Shown piece by piece: positions 44,697 through 53,231 of a DNA stretch of 64,000 nucleotides. The first letter of the stretch is position 1, and every line of letters begins with the position of its first letter. The DNA comes from WLJO01 sp945889085 (GTDB lineage Bacteria; Actinomycetota; Acidimicrobiia; Acidimicrobiales; Ilumatobacteraceae). The stretch lies in assembly GCA_945889085.1 (NCBI GenBank), contig CAMDBM010000007.1:10327-74326 (forward strand), given 5' to 3'. The notes beneath the pieces were generated by a model. That model did not search any database. It saw only the letters and a list, made by a program, of their open reading frames with translations, and was not told the origin of the DNA. The translations under genes were made by a program, and so were the position numbers.

Positions 44697-44748
44697 GTTC
44701 CCGGTCCCGAAACCAAGGCACCTTTTGAGCGTTTTGGGGACCGAGAAC
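44697..44748. terminator. Imperfect inverted repeat downstream of nucS
   Basis: GTTCCCGGTCCC near 44697 and its imperfect complement ending in GGGGACCGAGAAC at 44748 give a stem of about 14 bp with one or two mismatches and an AT-rich loop. It lies between convergent genes, 6 bp after the nucS stop and 10 bp before the 3' end of the MaoC gene. Confidence 0.6.
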
Positions 44749-44758
44749 GATGGCGTGG

Positions 44759-45604
44759 CTACACCTCGAAGCGACAGAGACCTTGGTCGATGACGACACG
44801 ATCACCGACGGACGTGGTGAACACGGCCTCGCCCGAACCGGTTCCCCACATGCTGATAGTGAGTGCCTCGCCCGGCAGCACCGGGGAGGCGAATCGCGCC
44901 TCCATGTGGGCGAACCTCGCAGACTCCGACCCGCAGAGCGTGTGCAGCAGTGCCCGCCCGGTGAAGCCGTACGAGCACAGGCCGTGCAGGATCGGGCGGT
45001 GGAACCCGCCCTTCCTGGCGAACGCCGGGTCGGTGTGCAGTGGATTGCGGTCGCCCGACAGTCGATACACGAACGCCTGATGCACGCTCGTCTGGTACGT
45101 CACCTGGTGATCGGGCAGACGTGCCGGCGGTTCGTTCTGGGCGCCGCTCGGCCCACGGTCGCCACCCCAGCCGCCTTCACCACGGATGAACGCGGACATC
45201 GTCGTGGTGTACAACGGCGAGCCGTCGGCGAGCCTCGCCTCGGCCGCCATCACCACCACCGCGGCCTTGCCCTTGTCGAACATGTCCACGACGCGGGACT
45301 GGACGGTTGCCGACCCCTCCACCGGCAGCGCTCGGTGCAGCGTGACCGACTGCTGGCCGTGCACGAGCAGCGCAGGGTTGTACGTACCGATCATGCCCAT
45401 AGCGCTCATCGCCTTGCCGGCCCCGATCACCACCGGGAACGTTGGGAAGGCCTGTTGCGGCACACCGGCGGTGTTCTCCGTGGTGTACGCAAGCTCGTCA
45501 ATCCCTCCCCCGATGCCCACGGCATAGAGCAGGGCGTCCTTGGACGTCCACGAGATCTCGACGGGCTCGGATACGGATCCGACGGCATTCGGGTTCAGCG
45601 GCAT
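44759..45604 (-). CDS. MaoC/hydratase-2 family enoyl-CoA hydratase (double hotdog)
   Basis: A 281-residue two-hotdog protein similar to the hydratase-2 part of multifunctional enzyme type 2. LLYAVGIGGGIDEL is in the N-hotdog. The C-hotdog holds the catalytic Asp/His in GDRNPLHTDPAFARKGGFHRPILHGLCSYGFTGR. It hydrates trans-2-enoyl-CoA to (R)-3-hydroxyacyl-CoA. The next gene upstream on this strand is an SDR that resembles the dehydrogenase part, so together they may mimic MFE-2. The ribosome site GGGGAGGT precedes ATG 45604. Confidence 0.87.
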   Translation of the reverse strand: MPLNPNAVGSVSEPVEISWTSKDALLYAVGIGGGIDELAYTTENTAGVPQQAFPTFPVVIGAGKAMSAMGMIGTYNPALLVHGQQSVTLHRALPVEGSATVQSRVVDMFDKGKAAVVVMAAEARLADGSPLYTTTMSAFIRGEGGWGGDRGPSGAQNEPPARLPDHQVTYQTSVHQAFVYRLSGDRNPLHTDPAFARKGGFHRPILHGLCSYGFTGRALLHTLCGSESARFAHMEARFASPVLPGEALTISMWGTGSGEAVFTTSVGDRVVIDQGLCRFEV

Positions 45605-45669
45605 GAGGATGTTTTACCTCCCCACCGGGCCCTGCGCGAGTACGACCACTACGCCAAGGTGATCGATGT

Positions 45670-45705
45670 GGGTGTCAGGCGCGTCTGAACAAACGCCCGA
45701 CACCC
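45670..45705. terminator. Hairpin in the gap between MaoC and SDR genes
   Basis: GGGTGTCAGGCG at 45670-45681 pairs with CGCCCGACACCC at 45694-45705 with one mismatch. It lies 10 bp after the SDR stop on the minus strand, so it probably ends or attenuates transcription of the SDR gene before the MaoC gene. Confidence 0.6.
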
Positions 45706-45715
45706 GACGAGCCGA

Positions 45716-46639
45716 TTACTTGATGGTGGTCTGCGGCCAGGTGCCGGGCTCGCCGTCCATACCCGAGTTCTTGCGGGCCTTGGCGAGCATGTCCCGCACG
45801 GCCGGTCCGATCTGCGTGGGGTCCTCGATGGGCTTCACCCGCGGACCCCGCACCCATCCCTCGGCAACCGAGAGGGATTGACCCGACGCCTCGAAGACCC
45901 GACCCGTGACGTCCTTGGACTCCTCGGAAGCGAGCCACGTGACAATCGGAGCGATCCAGCGCGGCGAGCGCATCTCGCGCTCCTCGTCGGTCTCCGGTGC
46001 CGGCCCGAGGCCCTCGGTCATGCGGGTGAGCGCCACCGGGCCCACCGCGTTCACCGTGACGCCGTACCGGTGCAGTTCGAGGGCTGCAATGTTCGTGAAT
46101 GCAGCAATGCCTGCCTTCGCAGCGCCGTAGTTGGTCTGGCCTGGGTTGCCGTAGATACCCGATACCGATGTGGTGTTGATGATTCGCCCGCTCACCGGCT
46201 TACCGGCCTTGGCCTGCTCGCGCCAGTACGCAGCAGCCCAGCGGCTCGGGGCGAAGGTTCCCTTGAGATGCACGTTGATCACGGCATCCCACTCCTCCTC
46301 GGTCATGTTCGCGAGCACGCGGTCGCGCAGGATTCCTGCGTTGTTGACGACAACATGCAGGTCCCCGAAGGTCTCGATCGCGGAGTTGATGAGGCGCTGG
46401 GCGCCCTCCCAGTTCGCGACACTCTCGCCGTTCGCGATCGCCTCGCCGCCCATGCCCTTGATCTCGTTGACCACCTGCTGGGCCGGGGACAGATCCCCGC
46501 CCGAACCGTCCATGTTCCCGCCGAGATCGTTCACCACGACCTTTGCGCCGTGAGCAGCGAGGCTCAGGGCATGTTCACGCCCGATGCCGCGACCGGCCCC
46601 GGTGACGATTGCAACCCGACCTTCACACAAACGAGCCAT
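45716..46639 (-). CDS. SDR family 3-hydroxyacyl-CoA dehydrogenase-like protein (MFE-2 type)
   Basis: The 307-residue short-chain dehydrogenase has VTGAGRGIGREHALSLAAHGAKVVVNDLGG, the cofactor loop and Asp expected for NAD(H). The NAG motif is in VVVNNAGILRDRVLANM. Catalytic Ser, Tyr and Lys lie in IINTTSVSGIYGNPGQTNYGAAKAGIAAF. The NDLGG and GNPGQTNYGAAK segments match peroxisomal MFE-2 dehydrogenase halves. GGAGGAG precedes ATG 46639. The partner hydratase follows on the same strand after a hairpin. It is divergent from the reductase at 46798, with 158 bp between. Confidence 0.87.
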   Translation of the reverse strand: MARLCEGRVAIVTGAGRGIGREHALSLAAHGAKVVVNDLGGNMDGSGGDLSPAQQVVNEIKGMGGEAIANGESVANWEGAQRLINSAIETFGDLHVVVNNAGILRDRVLANMTEEEWDAVINVHLKGTFAPSRWAAAYWREQAKAGKPVSGRIINTTSVSGIYGNPGQTNYGAAKAGIAAFTNIAALELHRYGVTVNAVGPVALTRMTEGLGPAPETDEEREMRSPRWIAPIVTWLASEESKDVTGRVFEASGQSLSVAEGWVRGPRVKPIEDPTQIGPAVRDMLAKARKNSGMDGEPGTWPQTTIK

Positions 46640-46784
46640 GACACATCTCCTCCGGGCCCTCGGGACCCGCCTCTGCGGACGACCGGATCGGGCCGTCGAG
46701 CACTTCAACCTGACTATTCTCGCCGCTCCCCACGTGTTCCGGGCAAACCTGCGCAGTGGCGCCCGGGGGTGATCGGCCGGGCAA

Positions 46785-46790
46785 TAGCCT
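46785..46790 (+). promoter_or_regulatory. -10 element TAGCCT, probably leaderless
   Basis: TAGCCT lies 7 nt before the GTG at 46798. Confidence 0.5.
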
Positions 46791-46797
46791 GAATGGT

Positions 46798-48054
46798 GTG
46801 AGCACCACGGACGCCCTGATCGACGTGCTCGTGATCGGGGGCGGGCCAGCCGGCAGCGCCGCGGCGATCACCCTCGCCCGGGCTGGCCGCCGGGTTCTCG
46901 TTGTCGATAAGGCCGCGTTCCCGCGGGACAAATGCTGCGGCGATGGGCTCACCACGGGGGCGTTGAGGCACCTCGAAGAACTCGGTCTGAACCCCTCGGA
47001 CGTGCCGTCTTGGACTGCGGTCGACGACGTGTGGCTGCGCTCGCCCTCCGGCCGCGAGGTGCAGTTGCAACTTCCGGATCGAGCCTCGATGGGACTGTTC
47101 TCCGCCGTGGCACGACGGATCGATCTGGATGCTGCGCTGTTGTCCCTCGCCCGGGACGCGGGTGCCGAGGTGCGTGAGCGTTGCGCGCTCACCGCGATCC
47201 GGACGGCACCCGATGCCGTCGAGGCACGCTTTGAGGACGGAACGTCGGTGCGGGCCCGCTACGCAGTCGCCGCGGACGGGATGTGGTCCCCGACTCGCAA
47301 GATGCTCGGGCTGCACGAGGACGGATACCTCGGCGAGTGGCACGCGTTCCGCCAGTACGTGGGCGGGGTGACCGGCCCGGCCGCGACCCGCCAGTACGTG
47401 TGGTTTGAGCCCGATGTTCTTCCGGGGTACGCGTGGTCGTTCCCGCTCCCGCCGGGGCCCGACGGCAAGTCGGTCGTGAACTTCGGCTTCGGCGTGCCGC
47501 GTGACGGCCGGCCGATCAAGGACATGAAGAAGACCTGGGCGGACCTGCTGGAGCGACCCCACATCAAGGCCGCTCTCGGCGGACCGATCGAGCCCGAGGA
47601 CCGCCCTACGGCGTGGCCGATCCCCGCACGGATCGACCGCGCCGTGCTCACCTTCGGGCGCGTGCTCTTCGTCGGCGATGCCGTAGGCGCCACGGACGTC
47701 ATGACCGGTGAGGGCATCGGTCAGGCACTGCTCACCGGCCGTCTCGCCGGCGACGCGGTCGTGGCGGCCCCAGCCGGCGGCGCGCAGCGAGCGGTGACCG
47801 AGGCGTATCGCAGCGCTGTCCGGCACCATCTGTTCGCAGACCACCGCATGTCGGTGGCACTCGGACGAGTGCTGCGCTACCGATGGGGTGCGCGAGGCGC
47901 GATCCGCGTGGTGGCAACGTCGTCGTGGACACGGCGCAACTTCGTGCGGTGGATGTTCGAGGACGAGCCGCGCGCCGTCATCGTCACGCCGAAGCGCTGG
48001 CACCGCCGCTTCCTGCGCCGCAAGGGCGCCTACCTCGCCTCACCGGGGTCGTAG
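46798..48054 (+). CDS. Geranylgeranyl-reductase-like FAD-dependent oxidoreductase
   Basis: The 418-residue flavoprotein has the FAD loop DVLVIGGGPAGSAAAITLARAG, an Arg/Lys-rich site CCGDGLTTGALRHLEELG, AADGMWSPTRKMLGL, and the second flavin-binding stretch RVLFVGDAVGATDVMTGEGIGQAL. Both halves match the geranylgeranyl reductase family, which saturates isoprenoid chains, for example menaquinone or polyprenol side chains in actinomycetes. The reductant and substrate cannot be named. The C-terminus is strongly basic. GTG 46798 was chosen to begin just before the FAD loop. Confidence 0.85.
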   Translation: MSTTDALIDVLVIGGGPAGSAAAITLARAGRRVLVVDKAAFPRDKCCGDGLTTGALRHLEELGLNPSDVPSWTAVDDVWLRSPSGREVQLQLPDRASMGLFSAVARRIDLDAALLSLARDAGAEVRERCALTAIRTAPDAVEARFEDGTSVRARYAVAADGMWSPTRKMLGLHEDGYLGEWHAFRQYVGGVTGPAATRQYVWFEPDVLPGYAWSFPLPPGPDGKSVVNFGFGVPRDGRPIKDMKKTWADLLERPHIKAALGGPIEPEDRPTAWPIPARIDRAVLTFGRVLFVGDAVGATDVMTGEGIGQALLTGRLAGDAVVAAPAGGAQRAVTEAYRSAVRHHLFADHRMSVALGRVLRYRWGARGAIRVVATSSWTRRNFVRWMFEDEPRAVIVTPKRWHRRFLRRKGAYLASPGS

Positions 48055-48059
48055 TCCAC

Positions 48060-48065
48060 TACCGT
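48060..48065 (+). promoter_or_regulatory. -10 element TACCGT, probably leaderless
   Basis: TACCGT lies 7 nt before the ATG at 48073. Confidence 0.5.
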
Positions 48066-48072
48066 TCGCAGC

Positions 48073-49038
48073 ATGCGGACACGCCTTACCGACCTCTTCG
48101 ACATCGAGCACCCCGTGATGCTGGCGGGCATGGGCGGTGTGTCGTACGACCGGCTCGTCGCAGCCGTCTCCGAGGCGGGCGGCATCGGCACGTTCGGTGC
48201 AGCACAGCTGAGGCCATCCGAACTGGCCGACCAGATGGCGAACGTGCGCCAGTGGACGAAGAAGCCGTTCGGTGTGGATCTGCTCGCTGCCATCCCCGGT
48301 CAGGTGGAGGCCGGTATCCAGGCGGTCATCGACGGCGGCGCGCGCATCTTCGTGGCGGGTCTCGGCATCCCGCGTGATGTCATCGACCTGCTGCACTCCA
48401 AGAACATCCTTGTCGGCTCGATGTGCGGCAAGGTGCGCCACGCCGTCGGTGCGGTGGAGAGCGGCTGCGACTTCGTGGTGGCCCAGGGAACCGAGGCCGG
48501 CGGCCACACCGGATACATCGCCACGCTGCCCCTCGTGCCGCAGGTGGTCGACGCGGTGGGCGATCGCGTCCCCGTGGTTGCCGCGGGTGGGATCTTCGAC
48601 GGCCGCGGCCTCGCCGCTGCACTCGCACTCGGTGCCGACGGCGTGTGGGTGGGGACGCGATTCATCGCGTCGTTCGAGGCGAACACCGTGAAGGGCTACA
48701 AGGAGACGCTGCTGCGTCTGCGCGAGGACGACACGGTGATCAGCAAGTCGTACACGGGCAAGACCTGCAGGGTGGTACGCACGGAGTGGACGAACCACTA
48801 CGACGAGCACCCCGATGAACTGCTGAAGTTCCCTGACCAGGCAATCTTCGCCGCCAAAACGGGCGTTGCGCATCTCGGCGCACCGGATGGCACCGAGGTG
48901 GACATCGCGCAGGAGTTCATGCCGTGCGGACAGGGGGTTGGCGCCATTCACGAGCTTGAGCCGGCAGCGAAGATCCTTCACGACATGGTGGCCGAGGCAG
49001 AGCGCACCATCGACCGCCTCACCTCGATCCGGCGCTGA
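48073..49038 (+). CDS. Nitronate monooxygenase-like flavin oxidoreductase
   Basis: A 321-residue FMN TIM-barrel protein of the nitronate monooxygenase/2-nitropropane dioxygenase family. It begins MRTRLTDLFDIEHPVMLAGMGGVSYDRLVAAV; the phosphate-binding region includes AQGTEAGGHTGYIATL, VVAAGGIFDGRGLAAALALGADGVWVGTRF, and a late KTCRVVRTEWTN. Such actinobacterial members act on nitronates or as quinone reductases. Length and motifs are complete. It is 18 bp after the reductase gene and 9 bp before the peptidase gene, so an operon is likely. Confidence 0.87.
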   Translation: MRTRLTDLFDIEHPVMLAGMGGVSYDRLVAAVSEAGGIGTFGAAQLRPSELADQMANVRQWTKKPFGVDLLAAIPGQVEAGIQAVIDGGARIFVAGLGIPRDVIDLLHSKNILVGSMCGKVRHAVGAVESGCDFVVAQGTEAGGHTGYIATLPLVPQVVDAVGDRVPVVAAGGIFDGRGLAAALALGADGVWVGTRFIASFEANTVKGYKETLLRLREDDTVISKSYTGKTCRVVRTEWTNHYDEHPDELLKFPDQAIFAAKTGVAHLGAPDGTEVDIAQEFMPCGQGVGAIHELEPAAKILHDMVAEAERTIDRLTSIRR

Positions 49039-49047
49039 TCCCGCACC

Positions 49048-50466
49048 ATGAGCATCACCGATGGACTGCACGACCACGTCAACGAGGTCTGGGACCGGGA
49101 CATCCTCGCTCCGCTGGTCGAGTACGTCTCCATCCCCAACGTGTCCCCCGCCTACGAGGATCGGTGGGAGGAACTTGGGCACATGGAGCGGGCCGTGTCG
49201 CTCGTGCACGACTGGTGTGCAGCACGCCGGATCGCTGGCATGACCATCGACGTGCAGCGGCTGCCCGGACGCACACCGCTCATCGTCATCGAGGTACCCG
49301 CCTTCGGCGGCGGTCCCGCCGACCGAACGGTGATCCTGTACGGCCACCTCGACAAGCAGCCCGAGATGACGGGCTGGCGCGACGGCCTCGGCCCCTGGAC
49401 GCCGGTGATCGAGGGCAACCGGCTCTATGGGCGCGGTGGGGCCGACGACGGCTACGCAGCCTTCGCGTCGCTCACCGCGATCGAGGCTGTGCAGGCAAAT
49501 GGCGGCAGCCATGCCCGGTGCGTGGTGCTCATCGAGGCGAGCGAGGAGAGCGGCTCGGTAGACCTGCCGGCCCATCTCGAAGCGCTCGACAACCGTCTCG
49601 ACGGCACCGACCTCGTTCTGTGCCTCGACTCGGGATGCCTCGACTACGAACGGCTCTGGGTCACTACGTCGCTGCGCGGCCTCGTCGGCGGCCTGCTGAC
49701 CGTGGAAATCCTGTCCGAGGGTGTCCACTCCGGTGCGGCGAGCGGAGTGGTGCCGTCATCGTTCCGCATCGTGCGCGAACTTCTCGACCGCGTGGAGGAT
49801 GCGAGCACGGGCTGGATCCTGCTGCCCGAGTTCCACGTCGAGATCCCGGCAGACCGCATCAAGCAGGCGACCGACACTGCAGCCGTCACGGAGCCCTACT
49901 CGTCGACGATGCCGTTCGTTACTGGCGCCGTTCCCGTGACCTCGGACCCGGCGGACCAACTGCTTGCGCACACCTGGCGCCCCGCCCTGAGCGTTGTCGG
50001 TGCGGATGGTTTCCCGCCCACGAATCGTGCGGGCAACGTGTTGCGACCGCTCACTGCGCTGCGCCTCAGCATCCGCATCCCACCGACGTGTGACCACGAG
50101 CGTGCGGCCACCGCACTGGAGCGTGTGCTCACCGAGAACCCGCCCTACGGGGCACGCGTGACATTCGATGCGGACCACGTTGCACCGGCGTGGAACGCCC
50201 CGACATTCGCGCCGTGGCTCGAGGCCTCGCTGGAGGGCGCCTCGCAGAGCGTGTTCGGCAGGTCAGCACTCGCCTACGGCGAGGGCGGCACGATCCCGTT
50301 CATGGGCATGCTTGGCGACCGCTTCCCCGAGGCACAGTTCGTGATCACGGGTGTGCTCGGGCCGGGGTCCAACGCACACGGGCCCAACGAGTTCCTCGAC
50401 CTGCCCACCGCTCGACGGGTCACCGAGGTGCTCTCGTACGTCCTCATCGACCACGCGCAGCGATAG
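49048..50466 (+). CDS. M20 family metallopeptidase
   Basis: The 472-residue zinc peptidase/deacylase has metal sites in VILYGHLDKQPEMTGW (His), YGRGGADDGYAAFASL (Asp-Asp) and VLIEASEESGSVDLP (Glu-Glu). The general base is in that last segment. The dimerisation lid follows at about 210-330 and the late His is in NAHGPNEFLDL. It hydrolyses peptides or amidated small molecules. The exact substrate is not known. It sits 9 bp after the flavin oxidoreductase gene. Confidence 0.88.
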   Translation: MSITDGLHDHVNEVWDRDILAPLVEYVSIPNVSPAYEDRWEELGHMERAVSLVHDWCAARRIAGMTIDVQRLPGRTPLIVIEVPAFGGGPADRTVILYGHLDKQPEMTGWRDGLGPWTPVIEGNRLYGRGGADDGYAAFASLTAIEAVQANGGSHARCVVLIEASEESGSVDLPAHLEALDNRLDGTDLVLCLDSGCLDYERLWVTTSLRGLVGGLLTVEILSEGVHSGAASGVVPSSFRIVRELLDRVEDASTGWILLPEFHVEIPADRIKQATDTAAVTEPYSSTMPFVTGAVPVTSDPADQLLAHTWRPALSVVGADGFPPTNRAGNVLRPLTALRLSIRIPPTCDHERAATALERVLTENPPYGARVTFDADHVAPAWNAPTFAPWLEASLEGASQSVFGRSALAYGEGGTIPFMGMLGDRFPEAQFVITGVLGPGSNAHGPNEFLDLPTARRVTEVLSYVLIDHAQR

Positions 50467-50499
50467 AACATCTGACGTGGTGGGTGTCCAGTCCCGAGA

Positions 50500-51075
50500 G
50501 TGGAAATGATGAACGAACAGTCGATCGAGCAGGCGGACCGCGAGCACCTCAACGGGCACCATGGCGCGCTCGTGTGGCTCACGGGCCTCAGCGGCGCCGG
50601 CAAGTCCACCATTGCGATCGCGCTGGAGCAGCGTCTGCACGCGCTCGGGATCCACTCCTACCTACTGGACGGCGACGAACTGCGGCTGGGCATCAACCGG
50701 GACCTTGGCTTCACGCCCGAGGACCGGGTAGAGAACATCCGTCGTGCGGGTGAAGTGGCAAGGCTTATGGTCGATGCCGGACTCGTGGTACTCGCTGCGT
50801 TCATCTCGCCGTACCGCGCGGACAGGCAGATGGTGCGCGATCGCTTCGCCCCGGGAGACTTCCTCGAGGTATTCGTGGACACCCCGCTTGCCGTGTGCGA
50901 GCAGCGCGACCCCAAGGGTCTCTACGCCCGTGCGCGTCGCGGCGAGGTGCCGAACTTCACCGGCATCAGCGCTCCGTACGAGGTACCCGAGTCACCGGAA
51001 CTGCGCATCGACACGACGGTATGCACCGCCGACGATGCGGCTTCCATCATCCTGCATCGCCTGCTGGGCGCCTGA
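50500..51075 (+). CDS. cysC: Adenylyl-sulfate kinase
   Basis: A 191-residue APS kinase with Walker A GLSGAGKST, the substrate motif DGDELRLGINRDLGFTPEDR, and the ISPYRADRQMVR and PKGLYARARRGEV stretches. It makes PAPS from APS with ATP. The GTG at 50500 is one start; ATG 50506 or 50509 is equally plausible, with GAGAG upstream. Its 3' end overlaps the convergent sulfotransferase gene by 29 bp. PAPS is the donor for that neighbour, so co-location makes functional sense. No cysND or cysH is in the window. Confidence 0.88.
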   Translation: MEMMNEQSIEQADREHLNGHHGALVWLTGLSGAGKSTIAIALEQRLHALGIHSYLLDGDELRLGINRDLGFTPEDRVENIRRAGEVARLMVDAGLVVLAAFISPYRADRQMVRDRFAPGDFLEVFVDTPLAVCEQRDPKGLYARARRGEVPNFTGISAPYEVPESPELRIDTTVCTADDAASIILHRLLGA

Positions 51076-51892
51076 GAGACCGGCGACCGAGTCGAGCGCT
51101 GGCCAGCGAACCACGCTGCCAGCCGAGGAGGTCCTCAGTAGCACGCATGTCTGCACGGAACGACCGGCGCACGAGCGCATCGAGGGGTGAGAGCGGCCGG
51201 GAGAGCCGGCGTCTGTTCAACCACTTCAGTGTGACCGGCGACGGGAAGGGTGTCACACCGAGGTGTTCCGTGACGCGTTGCGCCGTGGTGGCGCTCTCGT
51301 TCACCAGTTCGTCGAAGCGGAGCACGAGTGCATCGGGAAACCACTCGAGCAATCGACCGATCTGTCGCGAGTACCGGCCGCGATCCCGGAACGAACTGAC
51401 GCGAGCAGGCGAATTCGGAGCAAGCGGGTTCCGGTCGGCGGCTAAGCGGCGGCTCTCCAACTGCAGGGCCTGCCAGTACTTGCTCGCCTCGACGCCACGC
51501 TGACGCTCGTGTGCGTAGTGCGAGCGGGCACGCTCTGCAGGGTCCCGCAGTACGGCGATCACGCGTATGTCGGGGTTGTGTCGGTAAAGCGCCTCGATAC
51601 AGCCCGGTAGGTAGAGGTAGCTCGGCGTGGCATCGAGCAGCACTGCCTCACCGGCGTGATGCGCGAACCGTTCGGCCCAACGCTCTGGGTTGACGCCCTC
51701 ACGCTGTACCCGTGCGTCGTCGAACCAGTGTGCCTCCTTCCCCTTCGCGAGGCAGATGTCCGGGTGGGCCTCGAGGAACCGGGCGAGGGAGGTCGTGCCA
51801 CACCGCTGCGCGCCGAGAATGACTGCGTTCAGCGTCCTGCTCGCCGCCGGGTCTCGGTCAGCGATTCCCTCGGTTGTGTCCCGGTCCTGCAC
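51047..51892 (-). CDS. PAPS-dependent sulfotransferase domain protein
   Basis: A 281-residue sulfotransferase. VILGAQRCGTTSLARFLEAHP carries the 5'-phosphosulfate-binding loop; the 3'-phosphate site is in IAVLRDPAERARSHYAHE. Bacterial members of this type sulfate glycolipids, glycans or small alcohols. The chosen GTG at 51892 has a TANNNT element 8 nt upstream; a longer 319-residue form from 52006 would begin inside the divergent MFS gene and is unlikely. It pairs with the convergent APS kinase, which makes its donor. The acceptor is unknown. Confidence 0.85.
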   Translation of the reverse strand: MQDRDTTEGIADRDPAASRTLNAVILGAQRCGTTSLARFLEAHPDICLAKGKEAHWFDDARVQREGVNPERWAERFAHHAGEAVLLDATPSYLYLPGCIEALYRHNPDIRVIAVLRDPAERARSHYAHERQRGVEASKYWQALQLESRRLAADRNPLAPNSPARVSSFRDRGRYSRQIGRLLEWFPDALVLRFDELVNESATTAQRVTEHLGVTPFPSPVTLKWLNRRRLSRPLSPLDALVRRSFRADMRATEDLLGWQRGSLASARLGRRSLRRPAGDAG

Positions 51893-51900
51893 GCCCGGAC

Positions 51901-51906
51901 ATACTA
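51901..51906 (-). promoter_or_regulatory. -10 element TAGTAT (minus strand), probably leaderless
   Basis: Minus-strand TAGTAT lies 8 nt before the GTG at 51892. The divergent MFS start is at 51912, so the two starts share a 19-bp gap. Confidence 0.45.
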
Positions 51907-51911
51907 CGCAG

Positions 51912-53183
51912 GTGGCAGAGCAGGGCAAGCGTCTCAATTCCCTCGAGCTGCTCCGCAGCAACAAGCAACTGCGGTTCCTCTTCATCGCCCAGGTCGTGTC
52001 GTTCATGGGCGACTGGTTCGCCTATGTGGCCATCACCGGTCGCGTGCAGGACCTCACGGGTTCGAACTTCCTGGTGTCACTGCTCTCCGTGCTGGAGATG
52101 CTCCCCTACTTCTTGATGTCCCCGATCGCGGGATCTGTCGCGGATCGCTTCGACCGACGGCGCATCGTCATCGTTACATCGCTCGCCCAGGTGATTGCCG
52201 CGCTGGGCATGCTGCTCGTGCGCTCCGAGAGCACGGTGTTCATCTCGTTCATCAGCGTGTCGCTCATCGCCGGGCTCGCCGCCTTCGTCGCTCCCGCCGT
52301 GCAGGCAGCCATCCCGAACCTCGCCCGCAACGCAGACGAGACCCGCACCGCCACGTCGCTCTTTGGCGCGATGTGGGGCGTGATGGCTGCGGTCGGCTCC
52401 GGCGTCGGCGGCCTGTTCGCGTGGGCCTTCGGGCGTGACGCCGCGTTCATCGCCAACGCCGTGTCCTTCATCGCTGCGGCACTGGCGGTGGCGATGGTGT
52501 CGCTGCCGATGCAGCTTGAGCGAAAGAGCACCGGGCGGATGCGCCCCATCGCCGACACCATCGAGGCCATCCGCTTCGCCCGCAAGGACCGCGTGGTACT
52601 TGCTCTCCTCGCGTCCAAGACCACCGCAGCGATTGGCATGGGCGTGCTCGGCATCATCGTGGTGTTCGCGCGGGAGGAACTGAACAGTGGCGATGCCGGC
52701 AGCGGCCTGCTGCTGACGGCACGCGGGATCGGTGCGGCCCTCGGGCCGGTGATCGGCGTTCGCTTGATAGGCACCAGCATGAGCCGGCTCCTCACGGTGT
52801 GCGCTGTCTCCGGCATCGTGTTCGGTGCGGGGTACACCTTCGCCAGCACCACCCACCTGATGGTGTTCGCCGTGATCGGCGTGATGGTGGCGCACCTCGG
52901 CGCCGGCGGCGAGTGGGCCATCTCCACGCTTGGCCTGCAACTCCGGTGCCCGGACGAGGTGCGCGGGCGGATCATGGCCGCGGACTACGCGGTGGCAACG
53001 CTCGTGCTCGCCCTTGCGGGCCTCGGTGCGGGTGCGCTTGCGGAGTTCGCCAGCGTGCGCCTGGCGCTCTTCGTGTTCGCCCTGGCGTCAACGATTGCGG
53101 CGGTCGTGTACCTCGCGCTAACGCGCGGCCTGCGCCGTGCGCTCGCCGCCGAGGGCGTCACCCTCGCCTCGCCGATGTCCTGA
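51912..53183 (+). CDS. MFS transporter (12-helix, MFS_3-like)
   Basis: The 423-residue transporter starts VAEQGKRLNSLELLRSNKQLRFLFIAQ. It has about twelve helices with motif A at loop 2 (SVADRFDRRRIVIV) and a central charged loop (RKSTGRMRPIADTIEAIRFARK). The family (EntS/macrolide-efflux-like MFS_3) usually exports hydrophobic small molecules. The GTG at 51912 is only 19 bp from the divergent sulfotransferase start; if the two proteins work together it could move the sulfated product, but that is inference. Confidence 0.82.
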   Translation: MAEQGKRLNSLELLRSNKQLRFLFIAQVVSFMGDWFAYVAITGRVQDLTGSNFLVSLLSVLEMLPYFLMSPIAGSVADRFDRRRIVIVTSLAQVIAALGMLLVRSESTVFISFISVSLIAGLAAFVAPAVQAAIPNLARNADETRTATSLFGAMWGVMAAVGSGVGGLFAWAFGRDAAFIANAVSFIAAALAVAMVSLPMQLERKSTGRMRPIADTIEAIRFARKDRVVLALLASKTTAAIGMGVLGIIVVFAREELNSGDAGSGLLLTARGIGAALGPVIGVRLIGTSMSRLLTVCAVSGIVFGAGYTFASTTHLMVFAVIGVMVAHLGAGGEWAISTLGLQLRCPDEVRGRIMAADYAVATLVLALAGLGAGALAEFASVRLALFVFALASTIAAVVYLALTRGLRRALAAEGVTLASPMS

Positions 53184-53203
53184 CCCGCGGGGTCTGCAGG
53201 GTT

Positions 53204-53231
53204 GCTGACCCCGGAAGGGGTGGGACTCAGC
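53204..53231. terminator. Short hairpin between convergent genes
   Basis: ACCCC-GGAA-GGGGT (53208-53221) forms a small GC stem with a GGAA tetraloop. Outer bases GCTGA/TCAGC (53204-53208 and 53227-53231) could pair across it. It lies between the MFS stop and the convergent esterase gene. Confidence 0.4.

Noticed and set aside
51893..52006. A 319-residue form of the sulfotransferase starting at 52006
   Set aside because: It would overlap the 5' end of the divergent MFS gene, and the family-like N-terminus begins after GTG 51892.
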